From Paraktedonobacter sp035294465 (lineage in GTDB: Bacteria > Chloroflexota > Ktedonobacteria > Ktedonobacterales > Ktedonobacteraceae), in assembly GCA_035294465.1 (NCBI GenBank), contig DATGKW010000259.1:1-15533 (forward strand): a stretch of DNA of 15,533 bases, in the 5' to 3' direction. The notes beneath the pieces are model-generated. The model saw only the letters and a program-made list of their open reading frames with translations, did not search any database and was not told where the DNA came from. This document shows positions 1 to 7,519 of this stretch, in pieces; the first letter of the stretch is position 1, and every line of letters starts with the position of its first letter. Position numbers and translations under genes: made by a program.

Positions 1-857
1 TAGGCAATAATCTTTTGTGCAGTGGTTGAGCTGACGTGCAGTAACTGTTTCATTTGTGTCTCAGTGGCGGTGTTAATGTTCACGAGCTGTCCGGGAGTAA
101 GCGTAGACGTGCCGGTAGGTGTGGCGCTGAGGCCAGACGCATTAGTCAGAGAACTGGGAGGTATTTCGCCTACGCTTAAAACATAGATTTCCTCCCCATC
201 GGTGAGCCTCGCGGCTAGGTTGAGCGCCACCAGATTTGCTGTGGGCAATGTGCCCCCTGCTGCCTGCACGAGTTGGTAAACACGTGCATCTGCCGGCAGT
301 GTATAGACACCTGGATGCCTGACAGCTCCCAAAATATACACCTGTATCGTGCCGGTATTGCTGGTAGAGGCGCTGCTACCGCTGCTGGTTGGTTGGAGGT
401 TGGAGACGTTGCCAGGACTTTGCTGCGTAATCGTTGGGGATGCCGATGTTGGCGTCGCTATGTGCCAGACCAGATAAAGGGCTAGGAGCAATAAAGCGCT
501 TAAAAGCAGAGCAGCACCTCTCAGGAGTTTTTTCTTGAATGGGATTACAAATGTTGGAGAGGGCTCTTCTTTGTTTTCACCTTCTTCTGTGGTTCGATCG
601 AGCATATCTTGATCGGAAATTACTTTATTTGCAAATAAAACCAGTCCGCCGGTTTCCTGATCGACAGGAGGCGAACTGTGCCCGACGTTTGCTGGTTGAG
701 GGAAAAGTGGCAAAGTAGGAGGTGATGAGACCAATGTCTCTTGCCTGATAGGCAACAAAAGGGTCGGCTGGATAATCGTTGATTGCTGAGTATATTTCTG
801 CATTTCTTGCAGGTTATGTTGCAGTATGAGATTCTGAAATTGTGATTTGTTTTGCAT
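1..857 (-). CDS. comEA: ComEA-like DNA-uptake protein (SLBB + helix-hairpin-helix), 3' end outside window
   Basis: Reading the minus strand from ATG at 857 gives 285 codons with no stop before the left edge, so the C-terminus is missing. A purine-rich ribosome-binding site (GGGGG, 864-868) lies 6 bases before this ATG and decides the start. Residues 1-110 are polar and Gln/Pro/Glu-rich. Residues 111-131 form one transmembrane helix (after KKK). Residues 134-170 are a Ser/Thr/Pro linker. Residues 171-227 form an SLBB domain (IQVYILGAVRHPGVY, then LVQAAGG). Residues 256-285 begin a helix-hairpin-helix (LVNINTATETQMKQLL). SLBB plus HhH is the ComEA arrangement: a membrane-anchored receptor that binds double-stranded DNA outside the cell during natural transformation. 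The cytoplasmic tail of about 110 residues is odd; Bacillus ComEA has only a short one. ComEC or other competence genes might follow to the left but cannot be seen. Confidence 0.9.
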   Translation of the reverse strand, partial: MQNKSQFQNLILQHNLQEMQKYTQQSTIIQPTLLLPIRQETLVSSPPTLPLFPQPANVGHSSPPVDQETGGLVLFANKVISDQDMLDRTTEEGENKEEPSPTFVIPFKKKLLRGAALLLSALLLLALYLVWHIATPTSASPTITQQSPGNVSNLQPTSSGSSASTSNTGTIQVYILGAVRHPGVYTLPADARVYQLVQAAGGTLPTANLVALNLAARLTDGEEIYVLSVGEIPPSSLTNASGLSATPTGTSTLTPGQLVNINTATETQMKQLLHVSSTTAQKIIA

Positions 858-912
858 ATATTTCCCCCTACGACGTATAAACCTCTTCCTTTTTTGAAGG
901 AGTATCGAAGAC

Positions 913-941
913 AGTATAATTAATAAAAATATGTGCGTAAA
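913..941 (-). promoter_or_regulatory. Candidate sigma-70-type promoter of comEA
   Basis: On the minus strand a -35 element TTTACG (936-941) is followed by exactly 17 bases and a -10 element TATACT (913-918). Transcription would start near 906 and give a leader of about 50 bases. The match is good in the -10 (5 of 6) and moderate in the -35 (4 of 6). On the plus strand the overlapping bases read TATAAT (915-920) after TTGAAG (894-899) with a short 15-base spacer, so a weak opposing promoter cannot be excluded. Confidence 0.5.
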
Positions 942-951
942 TACGTAAATA
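936..951. repeat. Tandem 8-bp repeat (CGTAAATA x2) over the comEA -35 element
   Basis: Two exact head-to-tail copies of CGTAAATA (936-943 and 944-951) cover and extend upstream of the proposed comEA -35 box. The position suits a regulator-binding site. Two copies of an 8-mer in AT-rich DNA could also be chance. Confidence 0.45.
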
Positions 952-987
952 TGTGAATTACTACGCCAATCTGGTGAGGAGTTTTGA

Positions 988-1023
988 GCGAAAAAATACT
1001 CATTTCTGCGTATTTTTTGTCGC
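988..1023. other. AT-rich hairpin in the divergent spacer
   Basis: AAAAAATAC (991-999) pairs perfectly with GTATTTTTT (1010-1018) across a 10-base loop. A GCG/CGC clamp (988-990 with 1021-1023) closes it after a 2-base bulge. The run of T at the end of the right arm would resemble a weak terminator on the plus strand, but there is no upstream plus-strand gene to end. It may be a structural or antitermination element, or chance in AT-rich DNA. Confidence 0.35.
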
Positions 1024-1179
1024 TGTTTTTTCGGTGATGTTGATGAGAAGTGTTGTTTCTGGAAATTTGTTTCTCATTAAGAATAATCCCCATTTTGGCC
1101 ATCTTAGCAGAGGGAGAAGTTTGCGACCTTATATGGAAAGGATAAGAGAAAAAATGGGTTGCAATATAACATTCTTACA

Positions 1180-1209
1180 TTGACATGTATAGCAGTGGCA
1201 TGCCACAAT
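1180..1209 (+). promoter_or_regulatory. Candidate promoter and palindromic operator of the permease operon
   Basis: A consensus -35 TTGACA (1180-1185) is followed by an 18-base spacer and CACAAT (1204-1209), a 4-of-6 match to the -10 consensus. A perfect 12-bp palindrome GTGGCATGCCAC (1195-1206) fills the end of the spacer and runs into the -10. A dimeric repressor bound there would block RNA polymerase. The implied leader to the start codon at 1348 is about 130 bases. No regulator gene is adjacent. Confidence 0.45.
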
Positions 1210-1232
1210 AGAAGCGCTCTTCTGGGTATGGT

Positions 1233-1296
1233 GCGAAGCGAAACACTAACCTGCTGAGTAATCCATTCGTATGTGGAGCGAAGCGCGCTGAGCAAT
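1233..1296. repeat. Two-part imperfect direct repeat in the permease leader
   Basis: GCGAAGCG occurs at 1233-1240 and 1278-1285. Each copy is followed, at different distances (12 and 1 bases), by GCTGAGTAAT (1253-1262) or GCTGAGCAAT (1287-1296). The block lies in the predicted untranslated leader just before the first permease gene. It may be a remnant of a small duplication or a leader element. Confidence 0.3.
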
Positions 1297-1347
1297 TCTG
1301 CGCTGCATTTTCTTATTCGACCTTGCATGAAAAGGCAGGGACCGTTG

Positions 1348-4300
1348 ATGGCTCAGAAGTCGAAACGTGTATGGCCCTGGCGAGGTATAGCTGCTTTCTG
1401 CACTGGAGTCGTCAGACTGGCAGCCTGGCGCTGGCGTACCCAATGGCTGTTGCTCTTGATGACCGGGACGGGAATTGCAATCGCGGTAGCTCTGGTTGGA
1501 GCACTGCCCTTGTTTTCCAGTGTATTGACCACGGCTGGCCTGCGCGGCGTGCTGCGTGCCCAGCCGGATAGTGCTCAAATTGTTGCTCAGGCAAATACTC
1601 TGGGGACTTCATCCAGTCTGCTTGCTGCAACCACATCTCAGGTTGATAGCCTGATGAGGCAAGATGCTGGCCAGTATTTGCCAGGTGCGCCCCAGACGAC
1701 GGTCATTACGGGCAACTGGTACTTGAACTATGGTGGCTTCACGATGGATTTCTATGGCGTCCCAATCCAAACGGCTCGCGCTCATTTGCAGGTGTTGCAA
1801 GGGCAGATGTTGACCGAGAATAGCTCCAGCAGTTCCAGTATTGATATCATGCTGACTCCTTCCGCTGCTTTCTATCTGAGGGGAGTTAATGTAGGCGATA
1901 CCATCCCCCTGACCACACTGCTGCTCAGCGCTCCTCCTTCTAATTCTGGAGCGGGGGTTGTGCCCTATTTCGCGACAATCAACGCGCATGTTGTGGGGAT
2001 CTTTCAAGTTAAGGCCAACGATGCCTATTGGGATGGTCATACGCTTGAAGCACTGCCTGTGGCGTCGAAGCAGGCATTTCCTCCATTCCTGGCCCTGACT
2101 GATCAATCATCTCTGTTCAAAATGCTTGATACAATCGCTCAGCAGCACGGCGCCAGGGGCGTCTTTTTTGGTGATAAGAGCGAGAATGTGGTCTATCTCT
2201 CGTACATGCTGAATACGCCAGCGATCATCGGTAGCCAGCTCAACGATCTGATCTCGCGTCTGGGCAGGCTGCAAGAGGATACTTTCCGGATCTTTGCCTT
2301 GAAAACCGGTTCAAACATCACCAGCGTAGAGCTTTTCGGTCCGGCGCTGCATGATCTGGGAGCAGAGAGCATCTTAGAGAAGTTCCGCGATCAAGAGTCG
2401 ATCATGCAGGCACCCAGCTTGATTCTGACGGCTCAGATTGTCTGTTTGATCCTTTTCTTCGTCAGCACGATGAGCGATGCGCTGGTTGAACAGGAGCGCC
2501 TGAGCATCGCGGTTCTGCGCAGCCGGGGAGCCAGCCGCCTGCAAGTTTTTGGTTCTTTGCTCGTGCAGGGCCTCGCGCTTTGCCTGCTGGCCGGGCCAGT
2601 TGGTCCGGCTCTGGCTCTCGGACTGGTCTTGCTTGTTGCTCCCCATTTGCTGACCGCGACTACCAGTGATGCGCTCAATACGCTGGTTCTCGCTCGCCAG
2701 GAGACCCTGCGCGCGCTTGGCATTTCTGCGCTGGTGGCTCTCGCTGTTACCTTTCTCACCTTGATTTTTTCGCTCTGTCTGGCGGTGCATACCAGTATTC
2801 TGACGCAGCGGCGCGAGGAAGCGCGTGGCACGCGCCAGCCGCTCTGGCAGCATCTGCGGCTCGATCTGGTGCTGGCCGTACTCGCCTTGGCCAGCTACGC
2901 ACTTACTCCGTATCTGGAAAATACCGAACAGTTTTTAGGCGCTCAAGGGCAGGTCCTAATTTCGATCCCATTGGAAGTGCTGGCTCCGCTCCTGCTTGTG
3001 CTGGCCGGAGTTCTTTTCTTCCTGCGCCTTTTCCCGCAGCTTCTGCGCCTGCTAGCTCGCCTGGTGAAACGTCAACGCGACCTCACGGCAACACTGGCTC
3101 TTGCGCAACTGGAGCGAGCGCCACGCCAGCCGATGCGCATGGCCCTGCTGTTGGGGTTGGCTATTGCCTTTGTGTTCTTCTCTCTGGTGTTTTCGGCCTC
3201 CCAGAGCCGACGTGCCCAGGATGTTGCTACTTACCAGGCGGTGAGCGACTTTAGTGGCTATAATCCGGCCTTGCCGGATACAACACCCCAGGACGCGACC
3301 GCGATTCTCGACCAGACTACCACGCGCTATCGGCAGATCCAGGGAGTGACCTCGGTGACGGTTGGGTTTGTGGACAACCTCTTTCTCTATGTAAATAGCG
3401 GGACTGCGGAGGCGTCTACCCGACCCACGGTCCTGATCGCGGTGGATGCAAATACGTTCGCTCAGACGGCTCTCTGGAGTTCGCAAGATTCCAGCCAGTC
3501 GCTGGCGGATCTGATGGCGTTGCTGGTGGCCCGGCGTACACAGGCGGCGCAGCAGGGGGTGGTGCCGGCTATTGTGGCGGCCAGCACCTGGCAATTGTTG
3601 GGACTCAGTCCCGGTATGACTTTTCATCTGACCGATGATTTTGGCGGTCCCAATGCTACGACCTATCTGGCCGTGGCGGAGGTCAAACATATTCCCCCGG
3701 CCGATGATCAGGTGGAAGGAGCGGTGCTGGTTGATTATCAGAGCCTGGTTGCCGGGCGGGCTGTTTATCAGCAGACAACTCAACCCAATTATATCTGGCT
3801 GCGTACCGGCAACAGCCCGGCTGCAATCAACTATGTGCGGTCGGTTCTGAGCACTTCTCCTATGGCTTTAACCGATCTGCTGGACCGCCGCGCGCTTAGT
3901 GGCGAGGAATCACTTGATCCATTATCGCGGAACCTCACCAGCATTCTGGGGATGGGGGTAGCTGCCGCTCTGCTGCTGGCCCTGCTGGCGAACCTCTTGC
4001 TTCCTTTGCTGGGGGTGCATGAGCGCCAGACAACATTCGCGGTACTGCGCGCGCTTGGCACTACGTCTGAGCAGATAACGCGGATGTTGCTCTGGGAGAT
4101 GGCTACGGTTCTGCTGACCGCTCTGTTGCTCGGCCTGCTCTTTGGAACGCTGCTGACGCTCAGCGCGGTGCAACCGTTAATCTTTACAGCGGTACTACCT
4201 ACGAATCTGGCGAGTGTTTCCAGCACGTCCTTATACACTATCCAGCAAATTGTTCCTATTACCGTCGTCGTTCCCCCGTCGTTGCTGGTTGCGCTGGTGA

Positions 4301-4395
4301 TTCTCCTTGCGCTCTGCGTGCTGGCTCTCGGCCTGATGGCGCGTCTGGCACAGGCTCCGCTGCTGGGCCAGGCTCTGCGTGTGGATAATGATTGA
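1348..4395 (+). CDS. FtsX/MacB-type ABC transporter permease, 10 helices, copy 1
   Basis: This 1015-residue integral membrane protein has the 4+2+4 helix layout of large FtsX-domain permeases. TM1 is at about 34-56, followed by extracellular domain 1 (about 57-358), TM2 at about 360-382, TM3 at about 401-433, and TM4 at about 454-480. A central pair, TM5-6, lies at about 505-563. TM7 is at about 595-617, followed by extracellular domain 2 (about 618-862), and TM8-10 run from about 864 to 1005. The FtsX cytoplasmic motif appears twice, as LRSRGAS after TM2 and LRALGTT after TM8. Such proteins work with a cytoplasmic ATPase dimer in export, lipoprotein release, peptide sensing or mechanotransmission; the substrate cannot be read here. 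I chose ATG 1348 because GGCAGGG (1334-1340) precedes it by 7 bases and the residues MAQKS align with MARKS of the next gene. An in-frame ATG at 1273 would add 25 residues without a counterpart. Confidence 0.92.
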   Translation: MAQKSKRVWPWRGIAAFCTGVVRLAAWRWRTQWLLLLMTGTGIAIAVALVGALPLFSSVLTTAGLRGVLRAQPDSAQIVAQANTLGTSSSLLAATTSQVDSLMRQDAGQYLPGAPQTTVITGNWYLNYGGFTMDFYGVPIQTARAHLQVLQGQMLTENSSSSSSIDIMLTPSAAFYLRGVNVGDTIPLTTLLLSAPPSNSGAGVVPYFATINAHVVGIFQVKANDAYWDGHTLEALPVASKQAFPPFLALTDQSSLFKMLDTIAQQHGARGVFFGDKSENVVYLSYMLNTPAIIGSQLNDLISRLGRLQEDTFRIFALKTGSNITSVELFGPALHDLGAESILEKFRDQESIMQAPSLILTAQIVCLILFFVSTMSDALVEQERLSIAVLRSRGASRLQVFGSLLVQGLALCLLAGPVGPALALGLVLLVAPHLLTATTSDALNTLVLARQETLRALGISALVALAVTFLTLIFSLCLAVHTSILTQRREEARGTRQPLWQHLRLDLVLAVLALASYALTPYLENTEQFLGAQGQVLISIPLEVLAPLLLVLAGVLFFLRLFPQLLRLLARLVKRQRDLTATLALAQLERAPRQPMRMALLLGLAIAFVFFSLVFSASQSRRAQDVATYQAVSDFSGYNPALPDTTPQDATAILDQTTTRYRQIQGVTSVTVGFVDNLFLYVNSGTAEASTRPTVLIAVDANTFAQTALWSSQDSSQSLADLMALLVARRTQAAQQGVVPAIVAASTWQLLGLSPGMTFHLTDDFGGPNATTYLAVAEVKHIPPADDQVEGAVLVDYQSLVAGRAVYQQTTQPNYIWLRTGNSPAAINYVRSVLSTSPMALTDLLDRRALSGEESLDPLSRNLTSILGMGVAAALLLALLANLLLPLLGVHERQTTFAVLRALGTTSEQITRMLLWEMATVLLTALLLGLLFGTLLTLSAVQPLIFTAVLPTNLASVSSTSLYTIQQIVPITVVVPPSLLVALVILLALCVLALGLMARLAQAPLLGQALRVDND

Positions 4396-4420
4396 CGAAC
4401 TAAGAGGGAAAGAACTGTCA

Positions 4421-7400
4421 ATGGCTCGAAAATCAAGGAATGCATGGTCCTGGCGCAGTATGTCTGCTTTTTGCACCGGGGTCGTCAGGCTGGCTGCCTG
4501 GCGCTGGCGTACTCAATGGCTGCTGCTTTTGACGGCCGGGACCGGTGTTACGATGGCCGTAGCTCTGGTTGGGGCGCTGCCGTTGTTCTCCAGCGTGTTG
4601 ACCACCGCTGGTCTGCGCGGAGTGTTGCGCGCTCAGCCGGACAGTTCTCAGGTCATTGTTCAGGCTAGCACTCTGGGAATCTCTTCATATTTGTTTTCCA
4701 ATACCTTATCTCAGATTAACTCTCTGGCAAAACAAGATATGGGTTACTATCTTTCTGGCGCTCCACAGACTACCATTGAGACAGGTGACTGGGGAGCGTC
4801 CGTCGCGGGTGGAGAAGGACTGGTAGATTTTTATGGCGTGCCCATCCAGACGGCCCGATCCCATTTACATCTCTTGCAAGGTCATCTGTTAACTGAGGAT
4901 AATTCAAGTGGTTCGAATATTGATATCATGTTGACGCGTACTGCCGCTCTCTATCTAGGGAATGTGAAAGTAGGAGACACTCTTTCACTTACAAGCCAGC
5001 TACACATCGCACCGTTTTCTGAGTTTGGTGTCAACAGCAGCATATCTTATTTGGCCTCTATCACCGCGCATGTTGTTGGAATTTTTCAGGTCAAGGCCAA
5101 CGATGCCTATTGGGATGGCCATACTCTCGAAGCGCCGCCTCCTGTCGCCGGGACGCCGGAGCCGCCATTTCTGGCCCTGACCGATCAGTCATCTCTGCTT
5201 AAGATGCTCGGTGTGATTGCCAGAGAGCATGATACGGAAGGCGTGTTTTTTCAAGGAGGCAGCGAGAATGTGATCTATCTTGCGTACTGGCTGGATACGC
5301 CGACGATCACCAGCAGCCAGCTTGACGAGCTGATCTCACGTCTGGGGAAGCTGCAGGAGGACGTTTACCAGGCGTTTTCCCTGCATTCTAATACAAGTGT
5401 CACTGGTTCAAATATCACTGGCGTAGAGCTTTCCGGGCCAGTGTTGCATGAGCCGACAGCAGATAGCACGCTAGAGAAGTTTCGTAGTCAAGAAGCGATT
5501 TTGCAGACGCCGGGGTTGGTCCTGACAGCTCAGATCGTCTGTTTGATCCTTTTCTTCGTCAGCACGGTGAGCGATGCCCTGGTCGAGCGGGAGCGCCTGA
5601 GCATCGCGGTTCTGCGTAGCCGGGGAGCCAGCCAGCGTCAGATCTTTGGTTCTTTGCTCGCTCAGGGTCTTACGCTTTGTTTACTGGCCGGGCTGGTTGG
5701 TCCGGTGCTTTCGCTCGGATTGGTCTCGCTTATCGCTTCCCATCTGCTAACCGCGACCACCGGCGATGCGCTCAACACCCTGTTCCTGGCTTGGTGGCAG
5801 ATTTTGCGTACCCTGAGTACTTATGTGCTGCTTGCGCTCGCTATTACATTTCTGACTCTCCTACTTTCCCTTTTTCTGGCGGTGCGTACCAACATTCTGA
5901 CGCAGCGGCGCGAGGAAGCGCGTGCCGCACGTCAGCCGCTCTGGCTGCGCCTGCGACTCGACCTGGCGCTGGCTGTGCTTGCGCTGGCCGGTTATGCCCT
6001 CACTCCGTATCGAGAAAATGCTGAACAATTTTTAAGCGCCCAGGGGCAAACGCTGGTCATGGTGCCTCTGGAAGTGCTACCTTCATTGCTACTGATCCTG
6101 GCCGGAGCGCTTCTCTTCCTGCGCTTTTTTCCCTTGCTTCTGCGCTGGCTGACGAGACTGAGCCAGCAGCGACGGGATCTTGAGGTTGTGCTGGCGCTGG
6201 CGCAACTGGAACGAGCGCCCCGCCAGCCGATGCGCATGGCTCTACTGCTGGGGTTGGCTATTGCCTTTGTGCTCTTCTCTCTGGTGTTTTCTGCCTCCCA
6301 GAGCCGACGTGCCCAGGATGTCGCTGCGTACCAGGCAGTGAGCGACTTTAGCGGCTACAATTTCGCTTTGCCGGTCACGACGACTCAGGATGTATCAGAG
6401 GTGCTGAGCCAGACTACCAGACGCTATCGGCAGATCCGGGGAGTGACTTCGGCAAGCATTGGTTGCGTGGACAGTCTCTTTCTTAATGTAGATAGCGAGA
6501 CTGCGGAGGCGTCCACCCGACCTACGGTTCTGATCGCGGTGGATGCCAACACTTTTGCCCAAACAGCTCTCTGGACCGCGCAGGATTCCGACCAATCACT
6601 GGCGGATCTGATGGCGTTGCTGGTGGCCCGACGTACACAGGCGGCGCAACGGGGAGTGGTGCCGGCTATTGTGGCGGCCAGCACCTGGCAATTGTTGGGA
6701 CTCAGTCCCGGCATGACTTTTCACCTGACCGATGAGAGTGGCAGTCCCGACGCTACAACTTATCTGGCCGTAGCGGAAGTCGAGCATATTCCCCCAATCG
6801 ATGATCAGGTCGAGGGCGCGGTGCTGGTTGATTATCAGAGCCTGGTCGCAGGGCGGGCCGTTTATCAGCAGATAACTCAACCCAATTACATCTGGCTGCG
6901 CACCAGTGATAACTCGACTGCGGTGAGCAGTGTGCGCGCTGCCCTGAGTGATTCGGCGGTTGCACTGGTCAATCTGACAGACCGTCGCTCTCTCATCGAT
7001 GCTGCTATGTCCGACCCGCTGGCCCAGGATCTGCTCAGTATATTGAGCATAGGGGTAGCCGCTGCTCTGCTGCTGGCCCTGCTGGCGAATCTCTTGCTTC
7101 CTTTGCTGAGAGTGCGTGAGCGCCAAACAACATTTGCGATGCTGCGTGCGCTCGGCACTACACCTGAGCAGGTAACATGGATACTGCTCTGGGAGATGGC
7201 CATGGTGCTGCTGACGGCTCTGCTGCTCGGTCTGCTCTTTGGGGCCTTGCTGGCTTTTACGATAGTGCCGCCATTGATCTTTACCGGGGTCTTACCTACG
7301 AATCTAGTAAGCATATCTACTCTATCTCTCTACGCCGTGCAACAGCTTATCCCCATTACGGTCGTCGTCCCGCCTTCATTGCTCATAGCGCTGGCGATTC

Positions 7401-7492
7401 TCCTCGTCCTCTGCGTGCTGGCTCTCGGCTTGATGGCGCGTCTGGCGCAGGCTCCGCTGTTGAGCCAGGCTCTCCGGCTAAATGAAGATTGA
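4421..7492 (+). CDS. FtsX/MacB-type ABC transporter permease, 10 helices, copy 2
   Basis: This 1023-residue paralogue of the preceding permease aligns with it end to end. The same helices and two extracellular domains are present, with LRSRGAS after TM2 and LRALGTT after TM8. Identity is very high in the helices and extracellular domain 2 (for example DDQVEGAVLVDYQSLVAGRA) and much lower in extracellular domain 1 (about 57-230). Copy 2 also has a short insertion there around residues 325-330 (NTSVTGSN). The gene starts 25 bases after copy 1 ends, so the two are co-transcribed. I chose ATG 4421 because MARKS aligns with MAQKS of copy 1. GAGGG (4404-4408) lies 12 bases upstream, which is somewhat long. 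In-frame ATGs at 4379 and 4388 would overlap the previous stop. The two copies probably arose by tandem duplication and now differ mainly in what they contact outside the cell. Confidence 0.92.
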   Translation: MARKSRNAWSWRSMSAFCTGVVRLAAWRWRTQWLLLLTAGTGVTMAVALVGALPLFSSVLTTAGLRGVLRAQPDSSQVIVQASTLGISSYLFSNTLSQINSLAKQDMGYYLSGAPQTTIETGDWGASVAGGEGLVDFYGVPIQTARSHLHLLQGHLLTEDNSSGSNIDIMLTRTAALYLGNVKVGDTLSLTSQLHIAPFSEFGVNSSISYLASITAHVVGIFQVKANDAYWDGHTLEAPPPVAGTPEPPFLALTDQSSLLKMLGVIAREHDTEGVFFQGGSENVIYLAYWLDTPTITSSQLDELISRLGKLQEDVYQAFSLHSNTSVTGSNITGVELSGPVLHEPTADSTLEKFRSQEAILQTPGLVLTAQIVCLILFFVSTVSDALVERERLSIAVLRSRGASQRQIFGSLLAQGLTLCLLAGLVGPVLSLGLVSLIASHLLTATTGDALNTLFLAWWQILRTLSTYVLLALAITFLTLLLSLFLAVRTNILTQRREEARAARQPLWLRLRLDLALAVLALAGYALTPYRENAEQFLSAQGQTLVMVPLEVLPSLLLILAGALLFLRFFPLLLRWLTRLSQQRRDLEVVLALAQLERAPRQPMRMALLLGLAIAFVLFSLVFSASQSRRAQDVAAYQAVSDFSGYNFALPVTTTQDVSEVLSQTTRRYRQIRGVTSASIGCVDSLFLNVDSETAEASTRPTVLIAVDANTFAQTALWTAQDSDQSLADLMALLVARRTQAAQRGVVPAIVAASTWQLLGLSPGMTFHLTDESGSPDATTYLAVAEVEHIPPIDDQVEGAVLVDYQSLVAGRAVYQQITQPNYIWLRTSDNSTAVSSVRAALSDSAVALVNLTDRRSLIDAAMSDPLAQDLLSILSIGVAAALLLALLANLLLPLLRVRERQTTFAMLRALGTTPEQVTWILLWEMAMVLLTALLLGLLFGALLAFTIVPPLIFTGVLPTNLVSISTLSLYAVQQLIPITVVVPPSLLIALAILLVLCVLALGLMARLAQAPLLSQALRLNED

Positions 7493-7519
7493 GTGATGGA
7501 TAGAAAGAAAGGCAGATCA

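Larger units (their letters stand above)
858..1347. other. Divergent intergenic region between comEA and the permease operon
   Basis: This 490-base stretch holds no convincing gene. Its left two thirds are clearly AT-richer than the flanking coding DNA. It contains the candidate comEA promoter and a tandem octamer, an AT-rich hairpin at 988-1023, a TTGACA promoter with a 12-bp palindrome around 1180-1209, and a two-part imperfect repeat at 1233-1296. Short open frames at 953-1183 (plus) and 920-1102 and 1104-1328 (minus) have no ribosome-binding site or recognisable sequence. Confidence 0.7.

Noticed and set aside
273..485. A 70-residue plus-strand open frame opposite the left-edge gene
   Set aside because: It lies antisense to the clear ComEA reading frame, has no ribosome-binding site and a composition unlike a protein.
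953..1183. A 76-residue plus-strand open frame in the divergent spacer
   Set aside because: No ribosome-binding site, no recognisable motif, and it runs through the AT-rich hairpin.
1273..1347. Upstream start at 1273 for the first permease
   Set aside because: The extra 25 residues have no match in copy 2 and no ribosome-binding site; the inner ATG at 1348 has both support from alignment and GGCAGGG.
3052..3783. A 243-residue minus-strand frame inside permease copy 1
   Set aside because: It is the antisense of strongly conserved permease codons, rich in Arg/His/Gln, with no start signal.
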